NCBI GenBank assembly: GCA_033398695.1
Contig: CM065805.1
Coordinates: 73,624,762 to 73,688,761 of the forward strand
Reading direction: 5' to 3'
DNA length: 64,000 bases
Source of the DNA: Orobanche coerulescens
Taxonomy: Eukaryota > Streptophyta > Magnoliopsida > Lamiales > Orobanchaceae
The position numbers and the translations under genes are program-made. This document shows positions 23,556 to 35,566 of the stretch, one piece after another; position 1 is the first letter of the stretch, and each line of letters opens with the position of its first letter. The notes below the pieces were generated by a model. The model did not search any database. It was given only the letters and a program-made list of their open reading frames with translations, and was not told the DNA's origin.

Positions 23556-26500
23556 ATGGCATTCACCGATGAAGAAGTAGCACAACTACGTGACGTTCTT
23601 TGCGGCTTACCGGAGCCCCGAATCCAAGCACGAGGAGGATATGACGCCATGCATGTACCACGACATACTGATGAATACAAGACAAGCGAACTTCCGGAGT
23701 TCGTAGGCGGCACCGATCCCGAGGCTTATTTGGAGTGGGAAAGGAAAATTGAACGAATGTTTGAGTTCAAAGACCTCAATGAAGAGATACGATGCAAGTA
23801 CGCGATTCTCAAACTTGGAAAGGGAGCTTCCCTTTGGTTTGATCGAATGAAGACACAACGAGTTCGTGCCGGTAAGAAAAAGATACGTTCGTGGAATTCT
23901 CTAAAAAAGAAACTACGTAAGAGATATGTCCCGGCTACACACAAGTTGAGTTTGTACCGAAAAATTTCTGACCTCACGCAAGGAAAGCTAAGTGTAGAGG
24001 AATACATCGAGGAGTTTGAAAACTTATCCTTGATGGGAGAACTTGAAGAAAGCGAAGAATTACGGATGTCCCGTTTCCTACGAGGCTTGAATAAAAACAT
24101 TGCTAATTCCGTGGAACTCTACCCCTATTCCGACTTTGATACTTTGTGCGGACTTTGCATAAAGTTGGAAACTCAAAACAAGACAAAATTTTCTAAACCC
24201 GAATTCCCACCTAAATTCGGAAATACCAACTTTGGCACGAGTTCTAGCTCGTTTCCAAAAACTGTCCCGACAAGTCCACCCGTTACTACCATTCCAAAAA
24301 CTCCTATCACACCAAAGGAAACAAGCTTATCGAAAGTTCGGTGTTTCAAGTGTCAAGGATTTGGACACTATCAAAGTGCTTGTCCAAATCGGAGAATAGT
24401 GACGTTACGAGAAGCCATAGCCGTCCGAGAAGAGTTACTAGCCGAAGAAGAAAGAATTGGAGACGTCTTTAACTTGGAAGCCGACGAAGAAGAAGAAGAT
24501 TGCGAGGCATACGATGCCCCGAACTATGACACGAACCTCGTCCTTCGCATGTTACAAACAAAGGCGGCCCCGAGTGACATAGAACAACGAGATCAAATCT
24601 TTCACACGAAGTGTCGTGTCGGAGAAAAATGGTGTAGCTTGATCATTGACGGTGGAAGTTGTACAAACGTGGCATCAAGCGAGATGGTTTCGAAGCTTGG
24701 ACTAACCACTACGGCTCATCCAAAGCCGTATGCACTCCATTGGCTCGATGATGGAAATAAAGTGAAAGTATCAAGACAAGTGAAGGTCGGACTCACCATG
24801 GGTTCGTATGGTGATGATATTATATGCGATGTACTACCGATGGACGCATGCCACGTGTTGTTGGGAAGACCTTGGTTATTTGATCGGGACGTACTACATC
24901 GAGGGAGGAGCAACGAGTATGAGTTACGTGACAAAGGTAAAAAAATTGTTCTTAAACCTATGTCACCTGAAGCTATCCGAACAATGAGTTCAAAAAAAAC
25001 CGAAGGACCGAAGCTCACAATGTTTGCAAATGAAAATGAAGTCGAACACGCCATTGACGATGGTGAACGTGTTTATTTGATGATGATCAAAGAAACCCGA
25101 AACCTTGCTATCAAATCACACCACGAAGAAGAAATAGATACACTATTACATGAGTACGCGGATGTCTTTCCCGAAGACTTGCCGATGGGATTACCATCTA
25201 TCCGTGGAATCGAACACCAAATTGATCTTATACCAGGAGCTCCATTACCGAACAAAGCAGCGTATCGTTGTAATCCCGAAGAAACCAAAGAGCTACAACG
25301 TCAAATTGATGAGCTCATGAGTCACGGGTACGTCCGAGAAAGTTTAAGTCCGTGTGTGGTTCCAGTCCTACTTGTACCAAAAAAAGACGGATCATGGCGA
25401 ATGTGCATTGACAGTAGACCCGTGAATAACATCACCGTCAAGTATCGGTTCCCCATCCCGAGACTAGACGACATGTTAGACGAGTTGCATGGCTCGGTTA
25501 TATTTTCAAAAGTTGATTTACGGAACGGATACCATCAAATTCGCATGCGAGAGGGAGACGAATGGAAGATGGCATTTAAAACAAAGAATGGACTTTACGA
25601 GTGGGTTGTGATGCCATTCGGCCTCACTAATGCCCCGAGCACTTTCATGAGATTGATGAATGAGGTTCTTAAACCTTTCTTGGGGAAGTTTGTTGTCGTA
25701 TACTTAGACGACATTTTAATCTACAGTCGATCATTAGAGGAGCATCTCGAACACTTGCGGCACGTGTTTGAAACTCTAAGGAAACAGAAACTTTATGGAA
25801 AGCGGGAAAAGTGTACTTTCCTAGTCGGGAGTCTTGTCTTTCTCGGCTATGTCGTTTCTAAAGAAGGAGTTTCGGTAGATCAAGAAAAAATCGCGGCAAT
25901 CAAGTCTTGGCCGACACCAAAAACTATCACGGAGGTACGATCATTTCATGGCCTCGCTTCTTTTTACCGACGATTCATACGGGACTTTAGTACCATCTCC
26001 AGTCCGATCACGGAGTGTCTTAAAAAAGGAACATTTGCATGGAATGAGGCTGCCCAAAAGGCTTTTGAAAAATTAAAAGAAAAGTTATGTGAAGCACCGA
26101 TTTTAACGTTACCCGATTTTTCACAACCATTTGAGGTAGAATGCGACGCTAGTGGAGTTGGAATCGGGGCAGTACTTATTCAAGGAGGCCGCCCCATCGC
26201 CTATTTTTCGGAAAAATTAAGTGGTGCTCGAGTTAATTATTGTACTTACGACAAAGAGTTCTATGCTATCGTGAGAGCACTCGATCATTGGAGTCACTAT
26301 TTACGTTCGAAACATTTCGTGTTGCATTCGGATCACGAGTCGTTGAAATACATTAACGGGCAAAGCAAGCTAAGTCCGAGACATGCAAAATGGGTGGAAT
26401 TTTTGCAATCTTTTCACTTTTCATCCAAGTACAAAGACGGTAAGAGTAATATCGTGGCGGACGCACTATCAAGACGGTATGCCTTACTTTCTATTCTAGA

Positions 26501-27107
26501 TGTTCGTTTGTTGGGGTTCGAGACTTTGAAAGATCATTACATTGACGATTTGGATTTCGGAGAAATTTTCACCCGTTGTAAAGCAGGCCCGTACGAAGAA
26601 TTTATTTTACAAGATGGCTTTCTTTTTAAAGGAAATAAACTATGTGTGCCGAAGCATATGATTCGGGAATTACTAGTTCGGGAGGCGCACGGAGGAGGAC
26701 TAGCCGGTCATTTCGGTTCGGCTAAAACCATGGAAGTTCTAAAGGAGCATTTCTTTTGGCCAAAGATGTATGGTTACGTAAGCAACATCGTGAGTAAATG
26801 CGTCACTTGTCACATGATGAAAAGCTCGTTCAAGCCAAGTACCTACATGCCGTTGCCAATACCTTTGCGTCCGTGGGAGGATGTCTCGATGGATTTTATT
26901 GTTGCTTTACCTCGTACTCAATGGGGCAAAGACTCGATCATGGTGGTCGTCGACCGTTTTTCAAAAATGGCTCACTTTATAGCATGCCACAAAACCGATG
27001 ATGCAAGCAATGTGGCGGACTTATATTTCCGAGAAGTAGTTCGTTTACACGGAGTTTCAAAAACTATCGTGTCGGATCGAGATTCTAAATTCATGAGTTA
27101 CTTTTGA
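23556..27107 (+). CDS. CRM-like gag-pol polyprotein, up to an in-frame TGA in integrase
   Basis: The first ATG after the primer site is at 23556 ([13 protein letters not shown]); the frame upstream to 23508 uses GTG in the primer site and is not chosen. Domains by residue from this Met: gag about 45-215; one CCHC knuckle [14 protein letters not shown] at about 263-276; protease with IIDGGSCTN at about 363-371; RT about 580-780 with YLDDILIYS near 717; RNase H about 860-975 with [10 protein letters not shown] and VADALSRR; integrase zinc domain (HGGGLAGH...CVTC) about 1045-1090; integrase core with D in SMDFIVALP and D in VSDRDSKF. The TGA at 27105-27107 stands where a Trp codon (TGG) would be expected, and the frame continues unshifted after it. 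One substitution therefore cuts integrase between its second Asp and its Glu. Otherwise I see no frameshift, so the copy is young. Confidence 0.95.
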   Translation: MAFTDEEVAQLRDVLCGLPEPRIQARGGYDAMHVPRHTDEYKTSELPEFVGGTDPEAYLEWERKIERMFEFKDLNEEIRCKYAILKLGKGASLWFDRMKTQRVRAGKKKIRSWNSLKKKLRKRYVPATHKLSLYRKISDLTQGKLSVEEYIEEFENLSLMGELEESEELRMSRFLRGLNKNIANSVELYPYSDFDTLCGLCIKLETQNKTKFSKPEFPPKFGNTNFGTSSSSFPKTVPTSPPVTTIPKTPITPKETSLSKVRCFKCQGFGHYQSACPNRRIVTLREAIAVREELLAEEERIGDVFNLEADEEEEDCEAYDAPNYDTNLVLRMLQTKAAPSDIEQRDQIFHTKCRVGEKWCSLIIDGGSCTNVASSEMVSKLGLTTTAHPKPYALHWLDDGNKVKVSRQVKVGLTMGSYGDDIICDVLPMDACHVLLGRPWLFDRDVLHRGRSNEYELRDKGKKIVLKPMSPEAIRTMSSKKTEGPKLTMFANENEVEHAIDDGERVYLMMIKETRNLAIKSHHEEEIDTLLHEYADVFPEDLPMGLPSIRGIEHQIDLIPGAPLPNKAAYRCNPEETKELQRQIDELMSHGYVRESLSPCVVPVLLVPKKDGSWRMCIDSRPVNNITVKYRFPIPRLDDMLDELHGSVIFSKVDLRNGYHQIRMREGDEWKMAFKTKNGLYEWVVMPFGLTNAPSTFMRLMNEVLKPFLGKFVVVYLDDILIYSRSLEEHLEHLRHVFETLRKQKLYGKREKCTFLVGSLVFLGYVVSKEGVSVDQEKIAAIKSWPTPKTITEVRSFHGLASFYRRFIRDFSTISSPITECLKKGTFAWNEAAQKAFEKLKEKLCEAPILTLPDFSQPFEVECDASGVGIGAVLIQGGRPIAYFSEKLSGARVNYCTYDKEFYAIVRALDHWSHYLRSKHFVLHSDHESLKYINGQSKLSPRHAKWVEFLQSFHFSSKYKDGKSNIVADALSRRYALLSILDVRLLGFETLKDHYIDDLDFGEIFTRCKAGPYEEFILQDGFLFKGNKLCVPKHMIRELLVREAHGGGLAGHFGSAKTMEVLKEHFFWPKMYGYVSNIVSKCVTCHMMKSSFKPSTYMPLPIPLRPWEDVSMDFIVALPRTQWGKDSIMVVVDRFSKMAHFIACHKTDDASNVADLYFREVVRLHGVSKTIVSDRDSKFMSYF

Positions 27108-27914
27108 AATACTTTATGGAGGAAAGTGGGTACTAAACTTCTATTCAGTACTTCGCACCACCCACAAACCGATGGACAAACGGAAGTGACCAACCGAACC
27201 TTGGGAGCATTATTGCGAGGATTGGTGAACAAAACACAAAAAGATTGGGACGTTAAACTTGCACATGCGGAATTCGCATACAATCGATCACCCGGTTTCG
27301 CCACGGCCCATTCACCTTTTGAAGTAGTATACGGAATAAATCCGCACATGCCATTGGATTTGATTCCGTTGCCGAGCGACGAATTGGTTCACAAAGACGC
27401 AGAATCAAAACTCAAGTCAATGATGAAGTTACATGAAAAGGTACGAGAGCGGATTAAAGAAGTGAATGAAATTTACAAACAGAAGTCGAACAAAAATAAA
27501 AAAGCGAGATTATTTGATGTTGGCGACTTAGTTTGGATACATTTGAGGAAAGAACGATTCCCAAACAAACACAAGAACAAATTAATGCCGAGAGCCGAAG
27601 GTCCGTACAAAATTGTGGGAAAAGTGAACGACAACGCCTACAAAGTAGAACTTCCGGGCGATTATGGAGTACACGCGACTTTCAACGTAGGCGATCTCTC
27701 GCCTTACCTTGACGACGATGGCATTACGGAATTGAGATCAATTCCTTTCAAAGAGGGAGGGAATGATACGATATCAACTATTCCGATCGAAGAAGAGTCA
27801 ATAAAAATCGACATCAACGATGATACAAATTTGCATGACCATGCATCATCATACTTAGGCGAAAAGAACACGCGGATTGGAGTTATGTTATTAATCGGAA
27901 CTGGAGTAACGTAA
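27108..27914 (+). pseudogene. CRM-like integrase C-terminus, same frame, running into the 3' LTR
   Basis: Continues the polyprotein frame directly after the TGA. It holds the integrase Glu (GAA at 27183-27185 in DGQTEVTNRT), the C-terminal domain (GDLVWIHLRKERFP, AEGPYKIVGK, FNVGDLSPYLDDD) and a short acidic tail. Codons from 27764 lie inside the 3' LTR, so the last ~50 residues (STIPIEEESIKIDINDD, then SYLGEKNTR) are encoded by the LTR, which starts mid-codon-run just after RSIPFKEGGND. The terminal region corresponds in position to the CR motif described for CRM integrases; I cannot confirm identity without alignment. Confidence 0.88.
27750..27763 (+). other. CRM-like polypurine tract, inside the coding frame
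   Basis: AAAGAGGGAGGGAA directly before the 3' LTR start TGATACG. It also encodes KEGGN of the polyprotein, so the primer signal and the protein share bases. Confidence 0.88.
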
Positions 27915-28746
27915 AACATAACGACGAAATCGGTCCAAAGCATGGAATTTTCGGCCAAAGCATGATTGAAAGGGACTCATGTTTGTCTTCATATCTTTCA
28001 CAAGATCTTGAAGAATCTCCTCCTCCCCACCTTCTTTGAATCGGCCGAAACATGCTACATGGTGGAGACTTTCATCAAACTTTTTTCTTCATGTCAACAT
28101 CACCAAATATAGTCCAAGATAGTTGAAGATATCATATCCAAAATAAGTCATCAACTCCTCCCCACAAATCGGCCGAAATATGATCACTTGATGAAGACTT
28201 TCATCAAGTCTTTTTCTACATGTCAAAGTCATCCATGATATAGTCCAAGATGCTTGAAGATTGTTATCTTGTCCAAAATCTTTTCCTTCCCCACACCACT
28301 TGACATCTCGGCCGAAGCATGCTAGGAAGGAGATTGGAAGTTCGTTTTTTTTCTTGTTTTTTTATGACCTTATCCTTTGTAAACTACTATATATAGTAGT
28401 TCATTTGGTGATTGTAAACATCTTGAATATTAATAACATTGTATTTCTCTTGAAATATACGTTGAACGAGTTCAACAAAAACCTTGGTTATTATTTCGAC
28501 GCGTCTCGAATTATAACTTGATCAATTCTCAATAGGTATTGAGGAGAGATTATCTTTATCGAGTTATAGGTCTAATTCGGTAAAACACATCCAAATCCAT
28601 ACACTATCCTACATCTCGGCCGAAAACCGTATAATTTCGGCCACCACCTTGTATTTTTGGTTGATACTTTGATACTTGTCAAAACGTAATAACCTTCCGT
28701 TGTATTTTATACGCTTTACGTACACTTACATACGTAATTCGTATCA
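27764..28746 (+). repeat. CRM-like 3' LTR
   Basis: Direct repeat of 22521-23504. Ends GTATCA at 28746, followed by TSD GTATT. Encodes the polyprotein C-terminus to 27914. Confidence 0.96.
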
Positions 28747-29055
28747 GTATTCGAGTTGGAACTCTATGAAAACTCTGGTTTATTGATTAGACTCGAGCCT
28801 TTTGTACTCAGAATTGGCTATAACAGCTCTGATTAATCGTTTACTTCTTGATTAAGTCTTGTTGTAGCAAGGATTGGATGTAATAGCTCCGATTAAGCCT
28901 TTACTTCTTGATTAAGTCTTGTTAATCGGAAATAGACCACGTTAAATGCATTCGAGTTGGAACTCTATGAAAACTCGGGTTTATTGATTAGATTCGAGCC
29001 TTTTGTACTCAGAATTGGCTATAACAGCTCCGATTAATCTTTTACTTCTTGATTA
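28747..29055. repeat. 202-bp satellite array, block 3
   Basis: About one and a half monomers between the CRM-like element and element B. Continuous in phase with block 2 and the long block once the elements are removed. Confidence 0.96.
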
Positions 29056-29730
29056 TGTAACACCCCAAACTAGGCGGATATTACAGTGCCGTAGATCCCC
29101 AACTGGGACCCACCAGGCAAATGAAAATGAATGAATTACACAGGATAAATGTAGTACCGAACCACATTACAACAATAATTACTCCGATGAGGAGTTTAGT
29201 TACACCACACCAGGACAATACCGAATACTAGTGTATTTTATATGAAGATAAAATACACAACACTGAATGAAACGGAGTATCCAAATGAAAGTCTGCAGCG
29301 GAAAATAAAGGACAATAACATGAATAACTGAAAGATCGGGGCCCCCTACTAGTATCACTGGGACTCCTCGACATCAACATGCTATTCCCGTGCTTTTGCC
29401 TTGCCATGACCTGAAAAACAAAATCCCAAATGGGCCGGGCCATACGTAACAACAATCCTCAAGGGTTGAAAATACACAATCATGATTATATATGAAGTTA
29501 TGAAATATCCTGTCGAAACATACGCAATCAAACATGTTATATGAATCAACTAACAGTACGGCTCAAAGGGTGGTACCACACTATGCCCGGGATGGAAATG
29601 TGTCCGTGCACAAGCCACCAACGAGTATCGATCGAATACACGTGTGGTCTTGTACCTAATCAGTCTCACGAGACAATACGACTCGTATGCACAGTCCAAT
29701 GTGAGGCCAACAACCAACACACGACTTAAA
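29056..29730 (-). repeat. Element B 3' LTR, first segment
   Basis: Matches 39103-39770 of the other LTR and breaks at 29730 where the solo LTR begins. Ends with the target duplication TTAAA. Plus-strand differences from the right LTR cluster at CAG/CTG words. Confidence 0.93.
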
Positions 29731-30487
29731 TGTAACACCCCCAAATCCTATCGGGTTATTACAGTGCCGTGGACCCCACGCCAGGAGATCCACCAGGCGA
29801 ACATGACTAAAATATATTAAATTAAACAACAAGGGAAAATCATAGTCCCTACCATGATGTCCGACACAATATTCCGATAAGGAATTTCAACGACAACGAT
29901 GGGCCTACATGGCCAAGAGGAAAATACAACATCCACGAGCATCTGCTCGGGTAATACAAATTGACAATGGTGACAAATCGAGAACAGTCCAACCGATCGA
30001 CCAACATGAACAACTCGAACTAGTATCGCTCGAATGCCTCGTCGCCATCATCATGCCCCCGTGTCTCAACTCTCTCCTCGCAAGCACCTAAAACATGAAA
30101 AACATGTTCCGCCACGGGTCGGGCCATCCAGATAATGAACATCAAATACATGTATAACATGATATGCATCCAAAGGCGTAATGAAATAAAGATAATGATG
30201 ATAATAATACGAGATGCTCACAAACCAAGGTAAGAACCGAGCATTCGTGAAATACTATGCCCACGGCATACTATTAATACCTGTTCGACAGGTTAGAACA
30301 TAAATGCCCAACGGCGAATCATAATCACAGAATACCACAATGAATTAAACGACATGAACCAAACCAGAACTGAATTTAATATGAATCGTAATGCCCAAAG
30401 GCTCCAATGAAAATACCAAGACATTACAAGAGGCCTGAAAGTCATTCAGCGGAAATTAACAAATATCACAAACACCTGAAGTCAAAA

Positions 30488-30720
30488 CAGCCCGAAGCTG
30501 TATCAATGAGGGCCGAAGCCACGGCACGAAGCCGTATCACAATAAGGGCCGAAGCCACGGCATCCACCAGATCACAATTAGGGCCACGCACGAAGCCGTA
30601 TCACAATAAGGGCCGAAGCCACGGCATCCATCCGTATCACAATTAGGGCCGAAGCCACGGCACGAAGCCGTATCACAATAAGGGCCGAAGCCACGGCATG
30701 AAGCTGTTTCACAATTAATG
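30488..30720. repeat. minisatellite in the solo LTR (GAAGCCACGGCA / GAAGCCGTATCACAA)
   Basis: Alternating words GGGCCGAAGCCACGGCA and CGAAGCCGTATCACAA recur about every 55-60 bp over ~230 bp. The open frames crossing it (30407-30646 plus; 30537-30794 and 30578-30892 minus) are repeat translations. Confidence 0.88.
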
Positions 30721-30869
30721 ATAGTGTGCTGCCTTGAGTCGGCCAACACGATGACAGTAACACACGGATAGACACCGTCCTTGACAGTCCCCATTTAACA
30801 CCTCGGATGCCTGAGGATGGCCAACCGATAACAATGATGCAGCGGATGAATCCATGAATGAGTAAGCAC

Positions 30870-31060
30870 TTCGATTGGCTTAGAATGGCCAATCGCTACG
30901 AATGATACGATGAATGATTAGAATACCTCGATTGCCTTAGAACGGTCAATCGATAACAATGAGATGGTGAATAATTGAACATTTCGATTTGCCTGAGAAC
31001 GGCCAATCAATGACAATGATACGAAGGATGTCTCGGCACCTTTAATCGGTGACCAACGAC
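30870..31060. repeat. 56-57-bp tandem repeat in the solo LTR, diverged
   Basis: Units begin CGATTGGCTTAG/CGATTGCCTTAG/CGATTTGCCTGAG at 30872, 30929 and 30985, each with a CCAATCG-like word about 20 bp on. The same unit makes a much more uniform array inside element B at 37040-37436. Confidence 0.85.
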
Positions 31061-32134
31061 GAAAATGAGAAATGCATAAGCCAATGCCTTAATTCGGCCA
31101 ATATGGTTTTAATGACAACTCCCAACATGAATAACGATGATTTGAACGATGTCTTAGATTGACATCAATATTAACAACAATCGATACATCGATGCCGCGA
31201 ACCGGCTATCGACAATGACATTAATAATGAGTATTATAATGCCTTGAATCGGCCGTTAACGAACAACAATAAACATTTGGCAAAATTGCTGGAAGGTATC
31301 GTATCGAACGATCTCTTGATATCAATGAATTCATGAAGAGACTAAGTCTCGGAATGATACAACACATCCATACACATACATGATGACATTAGCTCATTGA
31401 CTAGTACAAGTATAAAACTTGCCTCAAACCGAAGGTGAGAAGGTACTTCCACGATCAACGTCCTTAATGAAATTACCGGCCGCTTGAACAACCTTAAACA
31501 ATACAAAAACCAACAATTCTCTTAATACACGAATCAAGCATGATCACAACCCACTCAAAAGTCGATACAACAATACCCGAAACTCATTGGGGCATTTAAA
31601 CAAACGCGTTGTAAACAATCTCCAATTGTTTACAACCAAAACTCAATTACATCCGAAACCAACTCCCAATGAATGATTCAAACCCACAAAATCTCATGAA
31701 TACCATCAATAATCCAAAAGGAATACTTAGAACGATATTTCAACAACATTTGATCGAAAACCCCCAAAATTCCAAAGTCAACCCGTAAGGGTTCTTGAAC
31801 AATTCCTCAATTATTCACAAATTCCGAAATTGCACCAATGAATTCGTAGAAATACATGCATCCAAGATAGATAATCCATATCTAACATATTCCAACATAA
31901 TATCGATTTACACGAAGAGATCGAAAGCAAAACACCCAAGATCCGAAATTCTAGATCCAAGAATCATTACCTTGATTTGGAGTGATGAAACTGATTTAGA
32001 TGATGATTAGTCCAACTTAGGAGCTTGAAGATGATGCTAGATGATTGCAGCTCGAAAAGACCTTTCCGAATCGCCCCAGCTCGTCCAAAATGGTTGAGAA
32101 ATGAAGAAATGACGAAGGTTGGACCGAACTGTCC

Positions 32135-32142
32135 TATTTATA
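32135..32142 (-). promoter_or_regulatory. TATA box of the solo LTR
   Basis: TATAAATA on the minus strand, followed by GGACAGTT. The same TATA-GGACAGTT block follows the palindrome array in element C (57147, 58315). Confidence 0.65.
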
Positions 32143-32152
32143 CTGTCCCAGC

Positions 32153-32571
32153 TTAGCGCGCTAACTCCCGATGTTAGCGTGCGCTAACGCTGTACCGGTA
32201 GTCCAAGACTTCGATCGAATCGTTAGCGTCGCTAAGTACCTTTGGTAGCGTGCGCTAACACCGCCCTTAGCGTACGTTAACCTTATGTTAGCGTGCGCTA
32301 CACGATAGTTGATATCCAAAATCCCGGAGTCCGTAACCTCGCCCTCTCGATCCGAGCGCTGGCGTGCGCTACTCAAGTCTTAGCGTGCGTTACCAGCATA
32401 GTTAGCGTACGCTACTTACCACTCGTAGCGTGCGCTACGAATTTCCCAAATCAGCCCAGTACCTTCTGGACTGTCTGCCTCACTTGCGCTAGCGTGCGCT
32501 AATACTGAATCATTGCGTGCGTTACATGCACCTCATTAGCGCGCGCTAACTACAATGTGTAGCGTGCGCTA
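32153..32571. repeat. array of TAGCGTGCGCTA-type palindromes in the solo LTR
   Basis: About 17 copies of a 12-bp palindrome-like word (TAGCGTGCGCTA, TTAGCGCGCTAA, TTAGCGTACGTTAA and variants) with irregular spacing. Its minus-strand downstream end lies 11 bp from a TATA box (TATAAATA at 32135-32142). Confidence 0.93.
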
Positions 32572-33760
32572 CCGCTCAAACTGAAAATCAAAACATGATG
32601 ATGATGATGACAATAATCTCGGCTCGGTCTCAAACAGTGATGATCCCAAAATACGCCGAATGGTGAACATAGTTGACTGAATATGAATGATGAATGATTA
32701 TTACTGAGTGAAAAAAAATTCTGAGTGACAGTTACTGAATGATAATAAATGAATTCACAACCGGGTATTACATTAAACGTGCCCGACGTGAAAATCCAAC
32801 ACATACCAACCGGCACGCCAGTATGACCCGGAATGCCACGATATAACAAAAGTGACATCGAAAATGAATAATGACTCACCGAGGTGGAATGGTAGTGAAA
32901 TAAATGACAGCTCAATGAAAAGATTGGAACCGCTGCCTTATGATCAAGTGATTAATTGACAATAACAAGTTTGATACGGTTAATACACTGATGAATGAGT
33001 TATGATTATGAATGAACAACAACAAAAGGGATGAGTATCCTTTTAACCGAGTAAGAATTAACTTACACAACACCGGTGACAATTATCCTTCCACGAACAA
33101 CGTCCTAATAGAGATATCGGTCGCTCGAACAACCTTGAATAACACAATAACCAACAATCCGTTCAACATACGTAACAAACATGAATATAACGAACTCAAC
33201 ACGTCGATACGACTAAACCAAGTCCATTGAGGCATTAAATCAAACACGTTGCGTCCAAACTCCGATTGTTTACAATCAAACCTCAATATACCAATATCAA
33301 ATCCCCCAAGAAGTGTTTCAAACCAACAAAACATCTTCAATATGATTAATAATCCAAAACGAATATCCAAAAACGTGATTATAACGACAATTAATCGAAA
33401 ACCCCCAATTTCAACTCGATAATCAAAGTGTTCTTGAATAATCCCTCAATAATCCAATGAATCCTTATACAAACTCATAATCATATACATATCCCTTCAT
33501 ATAACATGATTATAACGTCCAAAACATCATATCTCAACACAAAATCGAAATCCAAGGTGTTGAAGAAATTACCTCTTGAAGATCCAACCACTTCGATCCA
33601 ATGAAAACGTGTTAAATCGACTATCCAAGCTTCCCAACAAAATAGGATGATGAAAGTCGAATACACAAGTGATTGATGATGCCAAAATATCTCCCTCAAG
33701 CTCTCTCTCTCGGACAAGATGAAGGAAATGAGAAAAATGAGGAAAAGTGTCCCGGCCAAA

Positions 33761-33770
33761 CCATATATAC
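33761..33770 (-). promoter_or_regulatory. TATA box, element B 3' LTR
   Basis: GTATATATGG on the minus strand, 10 bp beyond the last palindrome, conserved at 40746-40755. Confidence 0.6.
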
Positions 33771-33779
33771 TGCCGGAAG

Positions 33780-34347
33780 TTACGGCCGTAACTCGGCCCT
33801 CTTACGGCCGTAACATTCCAGGTCAACGGCCTTACGGCCGTAACCGGCCAACTCGTACGGCCGTAACTCGGCTTCGTCCGAAAGCCTGCCGACAGACTTA
33901 CGACCGTAACCGCTCCTGAGTTACGGGCGTAACCCGTCTTCGTCAAAAACATCCGCCGACATCCTTACGGTCGTATCCACACACCTTACGGCTGTAACTC
34001 GGGTGATACGGTCGTATCCGGCCAACCTTACCGGCGTAAGCCCTCTTCATCGAAAATGACCAGGCACCTTTCCTGCAGCGTACGGCCGTATCCGGACAAG
34101 TCTTACGGCCGTATCTCCCTCGCCTTACGGCCGTATGCCGAAACCCTTACGGCCGTAACTCGCCTTCGGCCAAAAACGTCTGGGGCACTCGCCGACACGC
34201 ACGTCAGAACGCCAGACCTTACGGCCGTACCTCCCAACTTACGGCCGTATGCCGATATCCTTACAGCCGTAAGTCCCGCTCGTCCGAAATGGCCCGAAAA
34301 CAACGAACGTCAATTACGGCCGTATCCGACACTCCTTACGGCCGTAA
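33780..34347. repeat. TTACGGCCGTAA palindrome array (element B 3' LTR)
   Basis: The same palindrome and largely the same order as in element A, with some diverged copies (TTACGACCGTAA, TTACCGGCGTAA, TTACAGCCGTAA). The TATA box GTATATATGG (minus) follows at 33761-33770. Confidence 0.93.
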
Positions 34348-34695
34348 CTCGTTGCTGGACAAGATGAAATTCCGACAACTCCGATTTATCGCTATGATCG
34401 ATGAATGATTCGACATACCAAACGTTTGCGAACGCGAACAAGTCCAACACATGCCAAAATGATACTTCCAGCACAAGACTACCAATCACGATGATAATAA
34501 TAATACTCCCGTTCCGACACTCAAACGGAGATGAAATGACGATCGGTAACTGATACATGGTTACAACATGCCAAATGAACGCAAATGAATGAATCATGAC
34601 TGATAAATGATTATTAATGAGTGAAAATTACTGAGTGATGATTACTGACTGATAGTTACTGAATGATAATGAATGAATTACAACCGGGTATTACA

Positions 34696-34708
34696 TACTC
34701 CCCCCCTT
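34696..34708 (-). other. Element B polypurine tract
   Basis: Reads AAGGGGGGGAGTA on the minus strand, directly before the LTR start; identical in position to element A. Confidence 0.88.
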
Positions 34709-34729
34709 AAAGAGAGTTTCGTCCCTGAA

Positions 34730-35400
34730 ACTAAGGGTCAAACAGCTCGGGATGACTCTCCCGCATACTCTTCTCGGTTTCCCAAGTAGCCTCTTCGACT
34801 CCGTGTCTAGATCACTGAAACTTAACCAAAGGAATCGCCTTATTCCTCAACTGTTTGATTTGCCGCTCGAACACTCGTATGGGACGCTCCTCATACAATG
34901 ATCATCTGCGATCTCGATTTCGTCGAACTGAAGTATGTGACCCGGATCGGCAACATAATTCCGCAATTGCGAGACGTGCAATACATTATGAATTTAGCTA
35001 AACGCCAGAGGTAAAGCCAAACGGTAAGCTAACTCGCCTATTCGATCCAGAATCTCAAACGATCCAACGAATCTCGGACTCAATTTCCCTCGTTTTCCAA
35101 AATGGAAGATACCTCGACTCGGGGATACCTTGACCAAAACGTGGTCACCCATCTCGAACTCTAGTGGTCGACGATTATCTGCGTATAATTTCTGTCGACT
35201 CTGAGCAGTCAACAGACGACTCCTGATCAAAGCTACCTTCTCCTGGGCGGCTATAAATATATCGGGCTCGGTGCCGATTGACTCTGATGGGTCGTCCCAA
35301 CACAAGGGAGATCGACAACGACGACCGTACCAGGCCTCGTAAGGTGCTACCTTCATCGCAGCATGCCAACTAAACTGTACGTGGACTCAAACAACAGTAA
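34730..35400 (-). pseudogene. Element B integrase C-terminus and chromodomain remnant
   Basis: 34994-35356 is open and encodes the end of the integrase core and its C-terminal domain ([47 protein letters not shown]). The chromodomain part lies at 34740-34930 in other frames with frameshifts. The core directly upstream (35360-35570) is shifted out of frame. Confidence 0.85.
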
Positions 35401-35566
35401 TTGGGCTTCCCAATCGTCTACTAATCGAGGACGCATGCCCTCAACATGTCCTCTAATGTCTGAAAAGTCCTCTCTGATCGTCTGTCGGGCTGAGGATGAA
35501 AAATGGTAATGATATTAAGTTGAGTTCCCATAGCACGATGAACTGATTTCCAAAATGAGACACGAA

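Larger units (their letters stand above)
22521..28746 (+). mobile_element. CRM-like (centromeric) Ty3/gypsy retrotransposon, nearly intact
   Basis: LTRs of 984 and 983 bp (22521-23504, 27764-28746) differ at roughly a dozen sites by eye. The TSD GTATT is at 22516-22520 and 28747-28751; removing the element restores the satellite word ACATGTATTCGAG. One gag-pol frame runs through the element and on into the 3' LTR. A single continuous polyprotein, the gag type ([17 protein letters not shown]), no classical chromodomain, and a C-terminus read into the LTR are characters I associate with the CRM lineage. The assignment is by pattern, not by search. CRM elements preferentially occupy plant centromeres. 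Confidence 0.9.
29731..32772 (-). mobile_element. Solo LTR of a related Ty3/gypsy family (3,042 bp)
   Basis: Starts TGTAACACCCCCAAATCC and ends ACCGGGTATTACA, with no internal coding region. The 5-bp duplication TTAAA is at 29726-29730 and 32773-32777. The uninterrupted site is visible in the other LTR of element B near 39757-39767 (CGACTAAAACGTGCC). The ends resemble the Tekay-like LTRs here, but the body differs: two minisatellites (30488-30720, 30870-31060) and a TAGCGTGCGCTA array. It arose by insertion of a full element and then LTR-LTR recombination. Confidence 0.94.
32773..34695 (-). repeat. Element B 3' LTR, second segment
   Basis: Resumes after the solo LTR with the repeated TTAAA and runs to GGGTATTACA at 34695. 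Matches 39760-41679 of the right LTR. Confidence 0.94.
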
